Below are positions 47,039 to 57,716 of a stretch of 64,000 nucleotides of DNA, in pieces. The stretch is from positions 28,160-92,159 of the forward strand of contig JADMLA020000037.1 of assembly GCA_015482705.2 (NCBI GenBank). The letters run 5' to 3'. A program made the position numbers and the translations under genes. The notes under the pieces are model-generated. The model saw only the letters and a list, made by a program, of their open reading frames with translations. It searched no databases and was not told where the DNA came from. How positions within the stretch are numbered: the first letter of the stretch is position 1; each line of letters starts with the position of its first letter. This DNA is from Prosthecochloris sp. (lineage in GTDB: Bacteria; Bacteroidota; Chlorobiia; Chlorobiales; Chlorobiaceae).

Positions 47039-48553
47039 TTACAGGTTAAAAGCAAAATACACATTACTGTCACCTCGCTTGACAAGCAAAAACAACAGAT
47101 CCCCCTCTTTCATTTTACCGACAATTGATAAAAACTGCTTGTATGAAGTAACGTCTTTTCTATTTGCCGCCTTGACCACATCACCGCTACGCAGACCGGC
47201 ACGGTAAGCATTACCTGACGGATCTACATCTGTAACGACAACTTTTCCGGCATCGGTCTGTAACCTGTACCTCGATGCCAATTCAGAAGACATGGGCGCT
47301 GCTGTGAAACCAAGCAATTCACTCATCTCCTGCTGCTGTTCGGCAGCAACCGGCTGATCCGGGATCATGTCGAGTTTCACTGAAAGAGTCTTCATGGCAC
47401 CGTCTCGCCATATGGTCAGCTCAACTATGGTGCCTGGCGCTGTTCTTGCAACGGTGTTGCGAAGCTCAATGGTATCTCTGACCTTTTTTCCGTTCATCTC
47501 GACAATGACATCACCAGTCTTCAAACCACCGGCTTCCGCGGGACTTTTCTCGACAACCGTACCTACAAGCACTCCCTCGGCTTTCTTGAGTTTTAGGCCC
47601 TTCGCTATGTTCTCATCCACATCCTGTATCGTCACACCGAGCCATCCTCTTGTAACCTTCCCGGTCTTTATGAGCGACTGCATGATCTGACGAGCCATAT
47701 TTGACGGAACAGCAAAACCAATTCCCTGAAAGCCGCCGGTACGGCTCGCTATTGCCGTATTTATACCGACAAGCTCACCGTTGATATTCACGAGTGGTCC
47801 TCCCGAATTCCCTGGGTTGATAGCAGCATCGGTCTGAATAAAGTCTTCATAGTCGGCGAGGCCAACATTTGCACGACCTTTAGCACTGACAATCCCCTGT
47901 GTCACTGTTCGGGCAAGGTTTTCACCCAGAGGGCTGCCGATAGCGATCACCCACTCGCCAACCCGCAACGCATCACTGTCACCAATTGCAATCGGCTTCA
48001 GATTTTTCGCTTCAACTTTAATGACCGCAATATCTGTCTTGGGATCTGTACCGATGACTTTCGCCTGTACTTTTTTGTTATCATACGTTCTGATATAGAT
48101 GCTGTCAGCCTTATCGACAACATGGTTGTTCGTCAGAATATATCCGTCACTGCTGACGACAACCCCCGAACCGAGCCCTCGTAAAACCTCCTTGCGGCCG
48201 TTGGAACCCTCCTCACGTCTTCTCGGTGTCTCGAAAAAATCATCGAACGGGCTCCCGAAAAAATCAAAAGGCGAAATAAATCTTCGGTTGACGGTTTTTT
48301 CAGTGAAAATAGTTACAACCGAAGGAGTCGCAGATTCTGCAATCTGTACGAAAGCTTCATTGAAATCTTTGAGGGTACGAATCGGTTTATCCTGAAAAGT
48401 GTTGGCTGCAGATGCCATGTTGATATGGTTGGATACAGCTACCTTACTCTCTTCTTTTGCCGGAAAAGAAAACTCCAGGTTGGAAAACACAAGCCAACCT
48501 ATGGCCACTCCTGCGAGAATCAAAAAAAGATAGGATAGTTTTTTCTTGTTCAT
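47039..48553 (-). CDS. Periplasmic serine protease of the HtrA/DegQ (Do) family
   Basis: 504 residues. N-terminal signal/anchor (KKKLSYLFLILAGVAIGWLVF). Trypsin-like domain with the catalytic triad His144 (TNNHVVD), Asp174 (KTDIAVIKV) and Ser250 (NPGNSGGPL). Two PDZ domains follow (VTRGWLGVTIQDV near 305 and VTDVDPSGNAYRAGL near 440). It degrades or refolds damaged envelope proteins. The LA loop carries an Asp/Phe-rich insert (FDFFGSPFDDFFETP, ~96-110), common in this group. Single-gene unit. Confidence 0.95.
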   Translation of the reverse strand: MNKKKLSYLFLILAGVAIGWLVFSNLEFSFPAKEESKVAVSNHINMASAANTFQDKPIRTLKDFNEAFVQIAESATPSVVTIFTEKTVNRRFISPFDFFGSPFDDFFETPRRREEGSNGRKEVLRGLGSGVVVSSDGYILTNNHVVDKADSIYIRTYDNKKVQAKVIGTDPKTDIAVIKVEAKNLKPIAIGDSDALRVGEWVIAIGSPLGENLARTVTQGIVSAKGRANVGLADYEDFIQTDAAINPGNSGGPLVNINGELVGINTAIASRTGGFQGIGFAVPSNMARQIMQSLIKTGKVTRGWLGVTIQDVDENIAKGLKLKKAEGVLVGTVVEKSPAEAGGLKTGDVIVEMNGKKVRDTIELRNTVARTAPGTIVELTIWRDGAMKTLSVKLDMIPDQPVAAEQQQEMSELLGFTAAPMSSELASRYRLQTDAGKVVVTDVDPSGNAYRAGLRSGDVVKAANRKDVTSYKQFLSIVGKMKEGDLLFLLVKRGDSNVYFAFNL

Positions 48554-48730
48554 CTTGTTCAGCGTTTATTCATGTTAATCACATCGATAGTTGACTGCTT
48601 TATCTATCGTCATCGTTCTGCATTTTCCCCACCGCTTCATAACTCTCTGCAGTTATTGTAGAGAGCATCCAATCATGCAGGGAAAATCAAAAAGCATATT
48701 TCCGATCAACGAACCCGAAGCGCGCAAGCC

Positions 48731-50224
48731 TCATTCCTCGAAATTTTCAAGAGCCTCGACAGTACGTAACCCGGCCTGCATTTTATTCATGGTTTCTTCG
48801 AATTCATTCAGAGGCACCGAATCGGCAACAATACCACCCGCTGCCTGAAAATAAATGATATTGTCTCTCACAACCATCGTCCTTATGGCGATAGCGGTTT
48901 CAAGCTGTCCCCGAAAATCGATAAACCCTACCGCCCCACCGTAAAGCCCCCGTTTTTCTTCCTCCAGTTCGTAAATAATCTCCATCGCTCTCACTTTCGG
49001 CGCACCGGTCAGGGTGCCTGCAGGAAAACAGGCCCAGAATGCATCCATCGGACTGAAACTATCCTGTAGCTCTCCCCGAACATTACTGACAATATGCATA
49101 ACATGGGAGTAGCGTTCAATGATCATTTTTTCATTGGTCTCGACAGTACCGGTCTTTGCGATCCTACCGATATCGTTCCGGCTCAAATCGATAAGCATCA
49201 AATGCTCTGCAAGTTCTTTTTCATCCGATAACAGCTCTTGTTCGATCCGGGCATCCTCATCATACGTTTTACCCCTTGGCCTGGTACCGGCAATCGGACG
49301 CGTATCGACAATCCTTCGCCCTTTTTCATCGGCACCCACCTTGACAAGCAGCTCGGGAGACGACCCGACTATGTCGAAATCTCCCATATCGAAATAGTAC
49401 AAATAAGGCGATGGGTTTATGGTCCGCAACATGCGATACACATCAAACGGTCCCGTATTCAGTCGACGTTTCAGCCGTTGAGAAACCTGAACCTGAAAAA
49501 TGTCACCGGCTCTGATATGCTCTTTGGCGATAAGAACTTTTTCGAGGAACTCTTCTTTAACAGTATTGGAAACAACCTCTTCATGCTTTTCCGGTTGTAG
49601 CTTTACGCAACGTGGGTCGAGAGGCTGAAACATCTTGGCGCGAATAGCTTCGATAACCTGTTCAGCTCTGTTCCGATCTTCTTCACCAAGATAGTTGACA
49701 ATGATAAACACCTTTCGTTTGACATTGTCAAAAACAACCAGCTTGTCGCAGAACAGCAGAAAAGCATCGGGAAGCCCGGATGGATCCGGCTTACGAGGAA
49801 AAGGGATCTTTTCAACCAGATGCATTGTATCATAGCTGAAATATCCAAAAGCTCCGGACGTAATCATAGGTGAAGATCCAACCATGCATTCTACCTGCTG
49901 TGATGACCCGAATGCACCTAGACAACGGTCGATGACCTTTCTCAACTCCCGCTCTCCCGCTATCAGCGTTTCAAGATCCTTGAAACGATCATCTCTTACC
50001 TGAAGAGAAATGTCTCCACCGACCGAACCGCGAAGAATCGCAACAGGGTCAATTGCGATGTAGGAAAAACGGGCAAGTTTTTCCTCACCCTCAACAGACT
50101 CGAGCAAACATGAATAAACATCCCGAAGTTTCAGATACACCGAAACAGGAGTTTCGGTATCCGCATGAACAGCTTTGACGAGAGGATTAAGAATAAAATC
50201 GGTCGAAGGACCTGTATGTGACAT
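48731..50224 (-). CDS. trpE: Anthranilate synthase component I
   Basis: Converts chorismate to anthranilate with the glutamine amidotransferase TrpG. The 497-residue product has the N-terminal LLESVEGEEKLARFSYI tryptophan-feedback motif (the LLES box), then IVGSSPELL, TRPIAGTRPRGKTYDEDA, LIDLSRNDIGRI, and the C-terminal SPMDAFWACFPAGTLTGAPKVRAMEII and GGAVGFIDFRGQLETAIAIRT. No other trp gene is adjacent in the window. Confidence 0.96.
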   Translation of the reverse strand: MSHTGPSTDFILNPLVKAVHADTETPVSVYLKLRDVYSCLLESVEGEEKLARFSYIAIDPVAILRGSVGGDISLQVRDDRFKDLETLIAGERELRKVIDRCLGAFGSSQQVECMVGSSPMITSGAFGYFSYDTMHLVEKIPFPRKPDPSGLPDAFLLFCDKLVVFDNVKRKVFIIVNYLGEEDRNRAEQVIEAIRAKMFQPLDPRCVKLQPEKHEEVVSNTVKEEFLEKVLIAKEHIRAGDIFQVQVSQRLKRRLNTGPFDVYRMLRTINPSPYLYYFDMGDFDIVGSSPELLVKVGADEKGRRIVDTRPIAGTRPRGKTYDEDARIEQELLSDEKELAEHLMLIDLSRNDIGRIAKTGTVETNEKMIIERYSHVMHIVSNVRGELQDSFSPMDAFWACFPAGTLTGAPKVRAMEIIYELEEEKRGLYGGAVGFIDFRGQLETAIAIRTMVVRDNIIYFQAAGGIVADSVPLNEFEETMNKMQAGLRTVEALENFEE

Positions 50225-50334
50225 AAGTCAGAGCGATGAATGAATAATGCAGATGCTTAAATAAAAGAAAAAATCACTATCATGAAATAGAGAGTAAATC
50301 TCGTTAACCCCTTACCCTTTCGCCAACATAAAGG

Positions 50335-50775
50335 ATGGGTAGATCTTATTCAGAAAAGACGATAACTTTTATCAACTGGCTAAAAGCACTGGCGTTATCA
50401 CCAGGAGTGCTTTTTTCAGTAGGATATCTTGTTATTTATCTCCTTACCAACGTCTATCTCAATAGTGCGCTCAAAAGCACTATTTTGCAGGAAATCGAAA
50501 CTGCAACAGAAAACCGATACACCATTTCCGTTGAACACCTTCGTGCAGGAATTGACTTACAGTCGGTTACCTTGCGAAATCTCGAATTCGTACCGGTGAC
50601 AAATCAGAACCTGCAAGGAGAAAACTCCAGCATCTCCCTTCCTAATCTCTACGTCGAGCAGGTAAACCTTTGCAATCTTCTTTTCAGCCGAAAGTGTGTT
50701 GAGCATTCAACCAGAGAAATATCACGACATATTCTCTGCATCAACCATCTGCTGGTACTCTCATTCCCTCAGTGA
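50335..50775 (+). pseudogene. N-terminal fragment of an AsmA/DUF748-like protein
   Basis: The 146-residue product opens with a membrane helix (LALSPGVLFSVGYLVIYLL) and an AsmA-like first strand set (NRYTISVEHLRAGIDLQSVTLRNLEFVP, given as two adjoining parts at ~49-76; SISLPNLYVEQVNLCNLLFSRK ~97-118). Family proteins are usually several hundred residues, continuing with long beta-helical repeats. Here homology-like sequence stops near position 50690, followed by ~26 arbitrary residues that overlap the lepB 3' end by 7 bp. It is probably a truncated gene, though a short functional version cannot be excluded. Confidence 0.5.
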
Positions 50776-51596
50776 ACCATCAAACCGGTTCTCTGCCAAC
50801 GAATCGAACTGAGCTTTTCAGCCGGATTCAGCAGGGAAATATTCGGATTCCATGACCAGTACACCATCAAAGCCTGACCGATCATATCCCGTTCAGGCAA
50901 AAATCCCCAAAAACGGCTATCGAGGCTGTTGTCCCTGTTATCTCCCATGACAAAGTAGTAGTTCTGCTCGATGGTATAGGTATCGGCGGGCTGGCCATCG
51001 ATAAGAATTACACCTCCAGCAACCCCGATATTGTGCCCTTCTTCAGAAATCAATGAAGCATAGAGATAGAAGTTCTTTTCGTTCAGTGTTACAATATCGC
51101 CTTTGCGAGGGACTCGGATCGGGCCGTAATTATCCTTGTTGAAACCTGAAAACCTTGGAAACACCTGCTGGTCCACATATCCTGCGGGCATCAATTCAGC
51201 AAGAAACTGTGCATGCTCCGGAAAAACCGTCTCTTCACCATTGATGAAGATTTTCCGGTCCTCGATTTCAAGCGTATCCCCGCTTATTGCCACACAACGC
51301 TTTATGTAGTTTATAGATCTGTCTTTCGGAAATTTGAACACAACGATATCCCCCCGTTCGACAGTATCGATTCCCGGTAACCGGATATCGGTAAAAGGCA
51401 CCTTTGCCCCATAGACATATTTATTTACAAATAAAAAATCACCGGCAAGCAGTGTTTTTTCCATAGAGCTTGTTGGTATACGATACGATTCTACAACAAA
51501 TACTCTTATGAGAGTAGCTAATACGAGAGCAATCAGTAACGCCTCAAACCACTCTTTCGAATGCTGTTTTCCCGTTTTCTCTTTTCCCTTTCCCAA
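50769..51596 (-). CDS. lepB: Signal peptidase I
   Basis: Cleaves Sec/Tat signal peptides at the outer face of the inner membrane. 275 residues: one N-terminal membrane helix (FEALLIALVLATLIRVFVV), catalytic Ser in RIPTSSMEKTLLAGDF (~43), catalytic Lys in INYIKRCVAISGD (~98), the box E motif MGDNRDNSLDSRFWG near 215. It has a long inserted beta region between, usual in this phylum. It lies downstream of lepA with a 114-bp gap. Confidence 0.95.
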   Translation of the reverse strand: MGKGKEKTGKQHSKEWFEALLIALVLATLIRVFVVESYRIPTSSMEKTLLAGDFLFVNKYVYGAKVPFTDIRLPGIDTVERGDIVVFKFPKDRSINYIKRCVAISGDTLEIEDRKIFINGEETVFPEHAQFLAELMPAGYVDQQVFPRFSGFNKDNYGPIRVPRKGDIVTLNEKNFYLYASLISEEGHNIGVAGGVILIDGQPADTYTIEQNYYFVMGDNRDNSLDSRFWGFLPERDMIGQALMVYWSWNPNISLLNPAEKLSSIRWQRTGLMVH

Positions 51597-51710
51597 AACC
51601 TTTATTTTTGAATGTTATAACCAGAACCGCTATCGGGCCACTTTTTTATTGACGCTTTTCGTCCTGTTATCTTGCGGTACTCCGCAGGGATATGGCACTT
51701 TCCCCGGCTC

Positions 51711-53528
51711 TCACTGATCATCCATATTCAATACAGCGAGAAACGCTTCCTGGGGAACTTCCACCCGCCCGACCTGCTTCATCCGCTTTTTTCCTTCTTT
51801 CTGCTTTTCCAAAAGCTTTCTTTTCCTGCTGATATCCCCGCCATAGCACTTGGCAAGAACATTCTTTCTCATTGCAGAGATGGTCTCACGAGCTATGACT
51901 CTGCTTCCGATAGCAGCCTGGATAGCGACTTCATACATCTGTCTTGGAATAATGCCTCTGAGCTTCTGACAGAGCTTTCTCCCCCACTCATATGCTTTTG
52001 AACGATGAACAATCGTGGAAAGCGCATCAACCGGTTCACCGTTGAGAAGTACGTCGAGCTTGACAAGATCGGAAACACGGTAGCCGATATATTCATAATC
52101 CATCGACGCATATCCTTTCGATACCGATTTGAGTTTGTCGTGGAAGTCAAAAACAATCTCGGCAAGTGGAAACTCGAACTGCAAATTCACCCTGGTGGTA
52201 TCGAGATAATCGGTATTCTTGTATTCTCCTCTACGCTCCATGGCAAGCTTCATGATGTTACCGATATAGTCTGCCATTGTGATAATATGAATACTGACAT
52301 ACGGCTCCTCGATCTGTTTGATCAACCCGGCATCGGGCATTTTCGAGGGATTGTCAACGACAAGCGTCTCGCCATCGGTCGAGACAACCCTGTACTCGAC
52401 GTTAGGAACCGTTGTTATGATGTTGACCTGGTATTCCCTCTCCAGCCGCTCCTGTATGATCTCCATGTGCAGCAGACCGAGAAATCCACACCTGAACCCG
52501 AAACCGAGAGCAGCCGACGTTTCAGGGGTGTAGACCAGAGAAGCATCATTCAATGAAAGCTTTTCGAGTGACTCGCGAAGATCTTCGAACTCGTCTGAGT
52601 TCACCGGGTAAAGACCGCTGAAAACCATCGGCTTGACATCCTTATACCCAGCAAGCCGTTCTCTCGCCGGAGCATCAGCGAGAGTAACCGTATCGCCCAC
52701 TTTGGCATCCCGGACATCTTTGATGGAACAGATAAGGTAGCCGACATCTCCCGACTCGAGCACTTTGGAAGGCTGTCGCTTGAGCCCCATGGCTCCTATT
52801 TCGTCAGCGACAAAAACCTTGTTGTTGGCAAAAAAGCTGACCCGATCACCTTTCTTGAGAACACCGTCGACAATACGCAGATAGACGATCGCACCACGAT
52901 ATGCATCGAACACCGAGTCGAAAATCAGAGCCCTGAGAGGCAAATCACGATGATCGACGGGTGCTGGTATTCTTGCAATAATAGCCTCGAGCAAAACATC
53001 GACACCAAGACCGGCCTTAGCCGATACCTCGACAATTTCATTTCTTTCAACGCCCATAAGATCGATAATCTGCTGGGCCACCCCTTCGACATCAGCGGAA
53101 GGAAGATCTATTTTATTGATAACCGGAATAATTTCCAGCCCGGCCTCGACAGCGAGATAAAGGTTGGCAATAGTCTGAGCCTCAACTCCCTGTGTGGCAT
53201 CGACCACAAGCAGAGCCCCTTCACAAGCGGCCAGAGAACGTGAAACTTCATAACTGAAATCAACATGACCCGGCGTATCGATGAGGTTGAGAATATATGC
53301 ATCACCATCGACAGCCCTGTAATGCATACGGATTGCATGACTTTTTATGGTGATACCTCTTTCACGCTCAAGCTCCATATCATCAAGTACCTGTTCAGCC
53401 ACCTGATTGTGCTGTAACGTATCAGTCGCTTCCAAAAATCGATCGGCAAGCGTAGATTTTCCATGATCTATATGAGCTATGATACAGAAGTTCCTGATAG
53501 TATTGACTACCCTACTGCTCGAAGGCAT
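51711..53528 (-). CDS. lepA: Elongation factor 4 (back-translocating GTPase LepA)
   Basis: About 605 residues from the ATG at 53528: [20 protein letters not shown] leads into G1 [15 protein letters not shown]3 is [15 protein letters not shown]4 [10 protein letters not shown], followed by EF-G-like domains and the LepA-specific C-terminal domain with [24 protein letters not shown]. It promotes back-translocation or ribosome biogenesis. A longer start at 53609 would overlap fmt and lacks conservation. The downstream lepB gene fits the lepAB pairing seen in many bacteria. Confidence 0.96.
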   Translation of the reverse strand: MPSSSRVVNTIRNFCIIAHIDHGKSTLADRFLEATDTLQHNQVAEQVLDDMELERERGITIKSHAIRMHYRAVDGDAYILNLIDTPGHVDFSYEVSRSLAACEGALLVVDATQGVEAQTIANLYLAVEAGLEIIPVINKIDLPSADVEGVAQQIIDLMGVERNEIVEVSAKAGLGVDVLLEAIIARIPAPVDHRDLPLRALIFDSVFDAYRGAIVYLRIVDGVLKKGDRVSFFANNKVFVADEIGAMGLKRQPSKVLESGDVGYLICSIKDVRDAKVGDTVTLADAPARERLAGYKDVKPMVFSGLYPVNSDEFEDLRESLEKLSLNDASLVYTPETSAALGFGFRCGFLGLLHMEIIQERLEREYQVNIITTVPNVEYRVVSTDGETLVVDNPSKMPDAGLIKQIEEPYVSIHIITMADYIGNIMKLAMERRGEYKNTDYLDTTRVNLQFEFPLAEIVFDFHDKLKSVSKGYASMDYEYIGYRVSDLVKLDVLLNGEPVDALSTIVHRSKAYEWGRKLCQKLRGIIPRQMYEVAIQAAIGSRVIARETISAMRKNVLAKCYGGDISRKRKLLEKQKEGKKRMKQVGRVEVPQEAFLAVLNMDDQ

Positions 53529-53590
53529 AAACTGTTCATGTTTAGTTGAAATTCGCAAAAACACCGGGGAATATAATGAATCCGGTTTCC

Positions 53591-54544
53591 CTATGAAAAC
53601 ACGGGGCACTCCTCTTCACATCGGAACCCACAACAGAATTCAACGGCGTTCATCTTGCGCTTACCCTCCATTTGAAGAGAGAGGATTTCAACCCACCCGT
53701 CAAGCCCCATTACAAGTAACCGGTTTCCATCCATCGAGAAACCACCCGGCACCATTGCCTGCTGTTTCGATTCAGGAAGCTGAAAATCAGAAGGGATTGC
53801 TTTATAGATCTTTACTTTTTTATGGTTGAACACCGTCCAGGCTGTTGGTCTGGGCGAAAGACCTCTGACAAAATCACAAATGGCGTCGACAGGCTCTGCC
53901 CAGTCAATCCGGGTGTTTTCAGTGATTAATTTGGGAGCTTTGGTCATCATGGTTTCGTCTTGCGGTAATGGCTCCGCTTTACCCTCACTGATTAGCTTCA
54001 GGGTTGTAACAACCGTTCCCGCACCGATCACCGACAAGCGCCCGGCAAGCTCTCCCGCAGTTTCCTCGACCCCGATATTCGTTTTCTCCTGCAGTATAAT
54101 GCTCCCTGTATCGACACGTTTCCGCAGAAAAAAAGTCGTCACACCGGTTTCCCTGTCACCGTTGATTATCGCCCAGTTGACAGGAGCAGCTCCTCTGTAA
54201 CGCGGCAGTAGCGATGCATGAAGATTGAACGCCCCTAACCGTGCTTGTTCAAAAACCGAAGGAGGCAGAATACGAAAAGCCGCAACGACAATAACGTCTG
54301 GGCGATACCTCGCAACAGTTCCCGCAAAGCGCGGATCCTTCACATCGTCTATTTCAAAAACTGTAATTCCCAGTTCCTTTGCAGCTTTCTTGACCGGTGT
54401 CGGTTCAGGCTTGGATCGCCGGCTCCTTCTGGGCTTGTCCTTGCCCGTAACCACAAGAACAATTTCAAACTCATTATCTAATGCAGCTATTGCGCGAAGA
54501 GAAGGGACAGCGAACTCAGGCGTTCCCATAAAAATAATTCTCAT
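53591..54544 (-). CDS. fmt: Methionyl-tRNA formyltransferase
   Basis: Formylates initiator Met-tRNA using 10-formyltetrahydrofolate. 317 residues with [19 protein letters not shown] at the start, the catalytic region [22 protein letters not shown] (Asn, His, later Asp), [16 protein letters not shown], and a C-terminal OB-like domain with [11 protein letters not shown] and [11 protein letters not shown] near the end. It is clustered with def, lepA and lepB on the same strand, a translation-initiation/protein-maturation neighbourhood. Confidence 0.96.
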   Translation of the reverse strand: MRIIFMGTPEFAVPSLRAIAALDNEFEIVLVVTGKDKPRRSRRSKPEPTPVKKAAKELGITVFEIDDVKDPRFAGTVARYRPDVIVVAAFRILPPSVFEQARLGAFNLHASLLPRYRGAAPVNWAIINGDRETGVTTFFLRKRVDTGSIILQEKTNIGVEETAGELAGRLSVIGAGTVVTTLKLISEGKAEPLPQDETMMTKAPKLITENTRIDWAEPVDAICDFVRGLSPRPTAWTVFNHKKVKIYKAIPSDFQLPESKQQAMVPGGFSMDGNRLLVMGLDGWVEILSLQMEGKRKMNAVEFCCGFRCEEECPVFS

Positions 54545-54565
54545 TGAAAAATCTTTTTTTCTTAT

Positions 54566-55126
54566 TCACTTCGCTTCGCAATCCAACGTCTGCACAGCAA
54601 TAGGATAGCTGGTCCTGACCTCGCCGCGCGTTATCGCATCGAGCTCTTTCTGGACTTTCCTGCGGTTTCGCCGCTGCATGCGATCGACAAAAAGCGTTCC
54701 GTCGAGATGATCGACCTCATGCTGCAGCACCCGTGCAGTAAGGTCGTTGAACTCCGCAGTATGTTCTTCGAAATGCTCGTCACGGTATTTGATCTGTATA
54801 GATGAAGGGCGCACGACATCTCCCCTGACGTCAGGAATGCTCAAGCAACCTTCGCTCATCGAAACAAAGCCTTTCACAGCGAGAATATGAGGATTGATGA
54901 CCACCAACGGTAAAGCTTTTTCATACCCTTCGGCAATGGAAATATCGACGACAAGTAAGCGTAGAGAAGCGCCCACCTGGGGAGCTGCAAGCCCTATCCC
55001 ATCGGCATTCCTCATGGACTCGAACATGTTGCCTATAAGTTCTTCAAGCTGCTCATCCACCCCTTTCAAAGGCTTGGTTTTCCGGCGCAGCACCTCGTCA
55101 CTGTAAGTGTTGATCGGTAATATCAT
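54566..55126 (-). CDS. def: Peptide deformylase
   Basis: Removes N-formyl from nascent proteins, the partner step to fmt. From the ATG at 55126 it has 186 residues: ILPINTYSDEVLRRKTKPL, motif 1 GIGLAAPQVG, motif 2 EGCLSIPDVRGDVVRP (Cys metal ligand) and motif 3 LQHEVDHLDGTLFVDRM (HExxH). The tail ends in KEL...RGEVRTSYPIA. It lies 21 bp upstream of fmt. Confidence 0.97.
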   Translation of the reverse strand: MILPINTYSDEVLRRKTKPLKGVDEQLEELIGNMFESMRNADGIGLAAPQVGASLRLLVVDISIAEGYEKALPLVVINPHILAVKGFVSMSEGCLSIPDVRGDVVRPSSIQIKYRDEHFEEHTAEFNDLTARVLQHEVDHLDGTLFVDRMQRRNRRKVQKELDAITRGEVRTSYPIAVQTLDCEAK

Positions 55127-55162
55127 TCTACTAAAATCGACAATTAAAATGTTGTTTACCAA

Positions 55163-55662
55163 ACCTGCAGACAGGCTAAAAAGTTGCCTTCACTGCCTTG
55201 AGCGAAACATGCCCGACCACACCGTACCGGTTACTCTGCAAGCCCTCTTTAAAAAAAGTCTGTCTTTCGAGTTCGGCAATACCAGCTTGATGATACTTTA
55301 ATCGTGAAGCAAATCAATAAACAACACCAAGATAATAACTTAAACCCAAAATCACAGAACCGAGACACAAGAGGCACAAGAAGCACAAAACCCCCTCCTT
55401 CAAGCTTGTCCCACCATCGTTTGGCGCTATAAATCTATTAATTTTCAAACAACAAAAAAGAGGCTGCCTTAAAAGGACAGCCCTTACAAAGGAATCCATA
55501 CATAAACATCTCTTTTTCCAAGGGATGCCACTGTACCGTGAAATCAGCATATCTCTAGCTCAAAGTATGGCATAATTATCCCTTGAGCATCAAGCAAACA
55601 CAAAGTATATTTAGAATGCTACAAAAATCTGCAACACAGATAATACATAATGTTGGGCCTAT
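55163..55662. other. 500-bp intergenic region with a repeat-like hairpin
   Basis: No credible gene is seen; short frames lack family resemblance. A hairpin at 55460-55483 (AGGCTG..CAGCC with CCTTAAAAGG in the loop) resembles the 37600 terminator family. The remainder is A+T rich, with an ACAAGAGGCACAAGAAGC-type tandem near 55368. It should hold the def promoter (leftward) and that of the 55663 gene. Confidence 0.5.
55460..55483. repeat. Second copy of the GAGGC-type terminator-like hairpin
   Basis: GAGGCTGCCTTAAAAGGACAGCC (given in parts: GAGGCTGCC, TTAAAA, GGACAGCC) is a diverged version of the 37600-37624 hairpin: same A-run flank, same left arm, loop changed from TCAAAA to TTAAAA. It has no adjacent gene end on the plus strand, so may be a mobile or relic element rather than a working terminator. 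Confidence 0.45.
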
Positions 55663-56235
55663 ATGGAATATTTGGAAGGTGGCCGGTTTGGCAGAATCAC
55701 AAAACACTTAAGAAAGCAAGGGTTTGAAAATGAGATGGAGGGCATCCTCTATGATTCTAAAAACTTCCCCAAACTCAAAAATCCCGAAAAAACAGAATAT
55801 GTTGAAACTGTGATGGGCAGAATGGAAAAAAGCATTGGCAAAGATAATGCTGAAAAAGTCTTATTTGAATGTGGAGCACAGTGTTGTGGGAAATCGTGGT
55901 CGCGTTTTGTAAAACGTATTTGGAATCAATCTGAGTCGATAAACGGCTTTTTCATTAAATTGAATGAGGAAGAGAAAAGATATAATACTCAATTCACTTA
56001 TGATCCAAAAAGAAACTCAATTGCCATTGAAAGAAGTAAATGCGTATGTGGTTTAATAAATAAAGGAAAACCTTTTAAAACGCATAAAGGCTACTGCAAG
56101 TGTAGTATTGGTCATATATCTGTCTTCCTCAATACAGTATTCAACGTCAAGGAAATTCAAATCAAGCAAGCAATCTATTCCGGTTCTGATACCTGTAAAT
56201 GGCATATCCAATTGAATGAATTTGCCAAACGATAA
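55663..56235 (+). CDS. Cysteine-rich protein, possibly with a V4R-like C-terminal domain
   Basis: The 190-residue soluble protein is not one I can name with confidence. It has seven or more cysteines: ECGAQCCGKSW (~69-75), KCVCGLINKG (~126), GYCKCSIGH (~143) and SGSDTCKWHIQL near the C-terminus. The last motif and the CGLI...YCKC pattern resemble V4R/bacterial 4-vinyl-reductase-like or DUF6144-type ligand-binding domains. Base composition is lower in G+C and codons are A/T-ending compared with flanking genes, suggesting recent acquisition. It stands alone in a 1.2-kb region. Confidence 0.65.
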   Translation: MEYLEGGRFGRITKHLRKQGFENEMEGILYDSKNFPKLKNPEKTEYVETVMGRMEKSIGKDNAEKVLFECGAQCCGKSWSRFVKRIWNQSESINGFFIKLNEEEKRYNTQFTYDPKRNSIAIERSKCVCGLINKGKPFKTHKGYCKCSIGHISVFLNTVFNVKEIQIKQAIYSGSDTCKWHIQLNEFAKR

Positions 56236-56333
56236 CGTTCAGACCGACAGCCCCCGCCACTCATTCTTCACTATGGGTCAGCTGTTGATGCTGGTGCTAT
56301 ATCCTGCACTCAACCGAGCATAATCCAAAGCCT

Positions 56334-57605
56334 CTACCCCTTAACCTCGATAATATCCTCCCATCGTGTCGTGTAACGGGGAGAAAGCTTCTCCATACGC
56401 TGCTTCCAGCCCGTAGGTGACTCGATGGCAAGCCGAAGGGTTCCGGAGCCGTAGCGGTCGTTCACTTCGTCGAGTGCTTTCATGACTGCTTTCGAATCCT
56501 CATCGCTACTCTCTTCACCGAACAGCGATGGAGAAGCAGATACAGGTGATGCTGTTGTCAACCCATCGAGGACGACTCCCGCTTTCTGATAGGCATAGCC
56601 TTCTCTGAAAATAACGTGCAGAATAGCAAGAGCGTACTGAACGATGCCGAACGTGTTCTGCGTCACCACCGGCAGAGCAGCAGTCCTTGATCCCCGGTAG
56701 TATTTCCCACGCTTGTCGAAGGCGTCGGTATGCACGAATACCGTCACCAAACCGGCGTACAGCCCTTCTTTTCGAAGCTTCCTGGCACATTTTGCCGCAA
56801 AACTGCCGACGGCGTTCTCCAGTTCCTCGAGATCGGTCACTTTCCGTCCGAATGATCGTGAGGTGCAAATGCTTTTTTTCGCCGGGCGTACCTGTTCCAG
56901 GGGGAGACAGGAATTCCCCCTGAGTTCGTGATGCACCCTCGCACCGGTGATATGCATCTGCCGTCGGACCCATTCAGAGCTTTGCATTGCAAAATCCAGC
57001 GCAGTATGAATACCTTGAGCGTTGAGGCGCCTGGCATACGCTCTGCCGATGCCCCACACGTTTTCGATCGGAACGTTCTGGAGTGCCTCGACTGCTGCCA
57101 TCTCTTCATCGAGCACACACACACCGTGATACCTGCGGTTTTTCTTCGCGAGATGATTGGCGACCTTGGCCAGGGTTTTTGTCGAACCTATGCCAATGCT
57201 GACAGGTATTCCCGTATTTTTTTTGATGGTGTCACGGACTGTTCTTGCCAGCCTGTTCAGATCATATCGCCCCAACCCGCACAGGTCGGCGAAGGCTTCA
57301 TCTATGGAATAGATTTCGATATCCGGCAGCAGCTCACCGAGCGTGTTCATCACCCGTGACGACATGTCACCATAGAGAGCGAAATTCGGGGAAAACAGCA
57401 CCACGCGATGCTTTTCGAGCAGCTGCTTGTACTTGAATACCGGCGCACCCATAGGCAAACCCAACGCTTTCGCTTCCTGGGATCGTGAAATGATACAACC
57501 GTCGTTATTGGACAGCACCACTACCGGCCGGTTGTGAAGCCCTGGATTGAACGCCCGTTCGCAGGATACGTAAAAGTTGTTACAGTCGATAAGCGCAAAC
57601 ATCAC
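56334..57605 (-). CDS. umuC: DNA polymerase V catalytic subunit UmuC
   Basis: Y-family translesion polymerase, 423 residues: [19 protein letters not shown] (catalytic Asp and steric-gate Tyr-Phe region), [23 protein letters not shown] with the second metal Asp-Glu, [11 protein letters not shown], the helix-hairpin-helix region and the little finger [14 protein letters not shown], then the UmuC-specific C-terminus [11 protein letters not shown]. An AAGGTGG ribosome site precedes the ATG at 57605. No umuD is adjacent; the one at 36.4-36.9 kb may partner it. It is divergent from the SRAP gene by 111 bp, suggesting shared damage-inducible control. Confidence 0.95.
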   Translation of the reverse strand: MMFALIDCNNFYVSCERAFNPGLHNRPVVVLSNNDGCIISRSQEAKALGLPMGAPVFKYKQLLEKHRVVLFSPNFALYGDMSSRVMNTLGELLPDIEIYSIDEAFADLCGLGRYDLNRLARTVRDTIKKNTGIPVSIGIGSTKTLAKVANHLAKKNRRYHGVCVLDEEMAAVEALQNVPIENVWGIGRAYARRLNAQGIHTALDFAMQSSEWVRRQMHITGARVHHELRGNSCLPLEQVRPAKKSICTSRSFGRKVTDLEELENAVGSFAAKCARKLRKEGLYAGLVTVFVHTDAFDKRGKYYRGSRTAALPVVTQNTFGIVQYALAILHVIFREGYAYQKAGVVLDGLTTASPVSASPSLFGEESSDEDSKAVMKALDEVNDRYGSGTLRLAIESPTGWKQRMEKLSPRYTTRWEDIIEVKG

Positions 57606-57716
57606 AAAACCACCTTTCTCATCAAATCTTCGTCATCGATCAAGATGAACTGCTATGCCATATTCTCTGTTTCATAATAATAATAAACATCCCCCAATAG
57701 CGAAAACATCCCTCTC

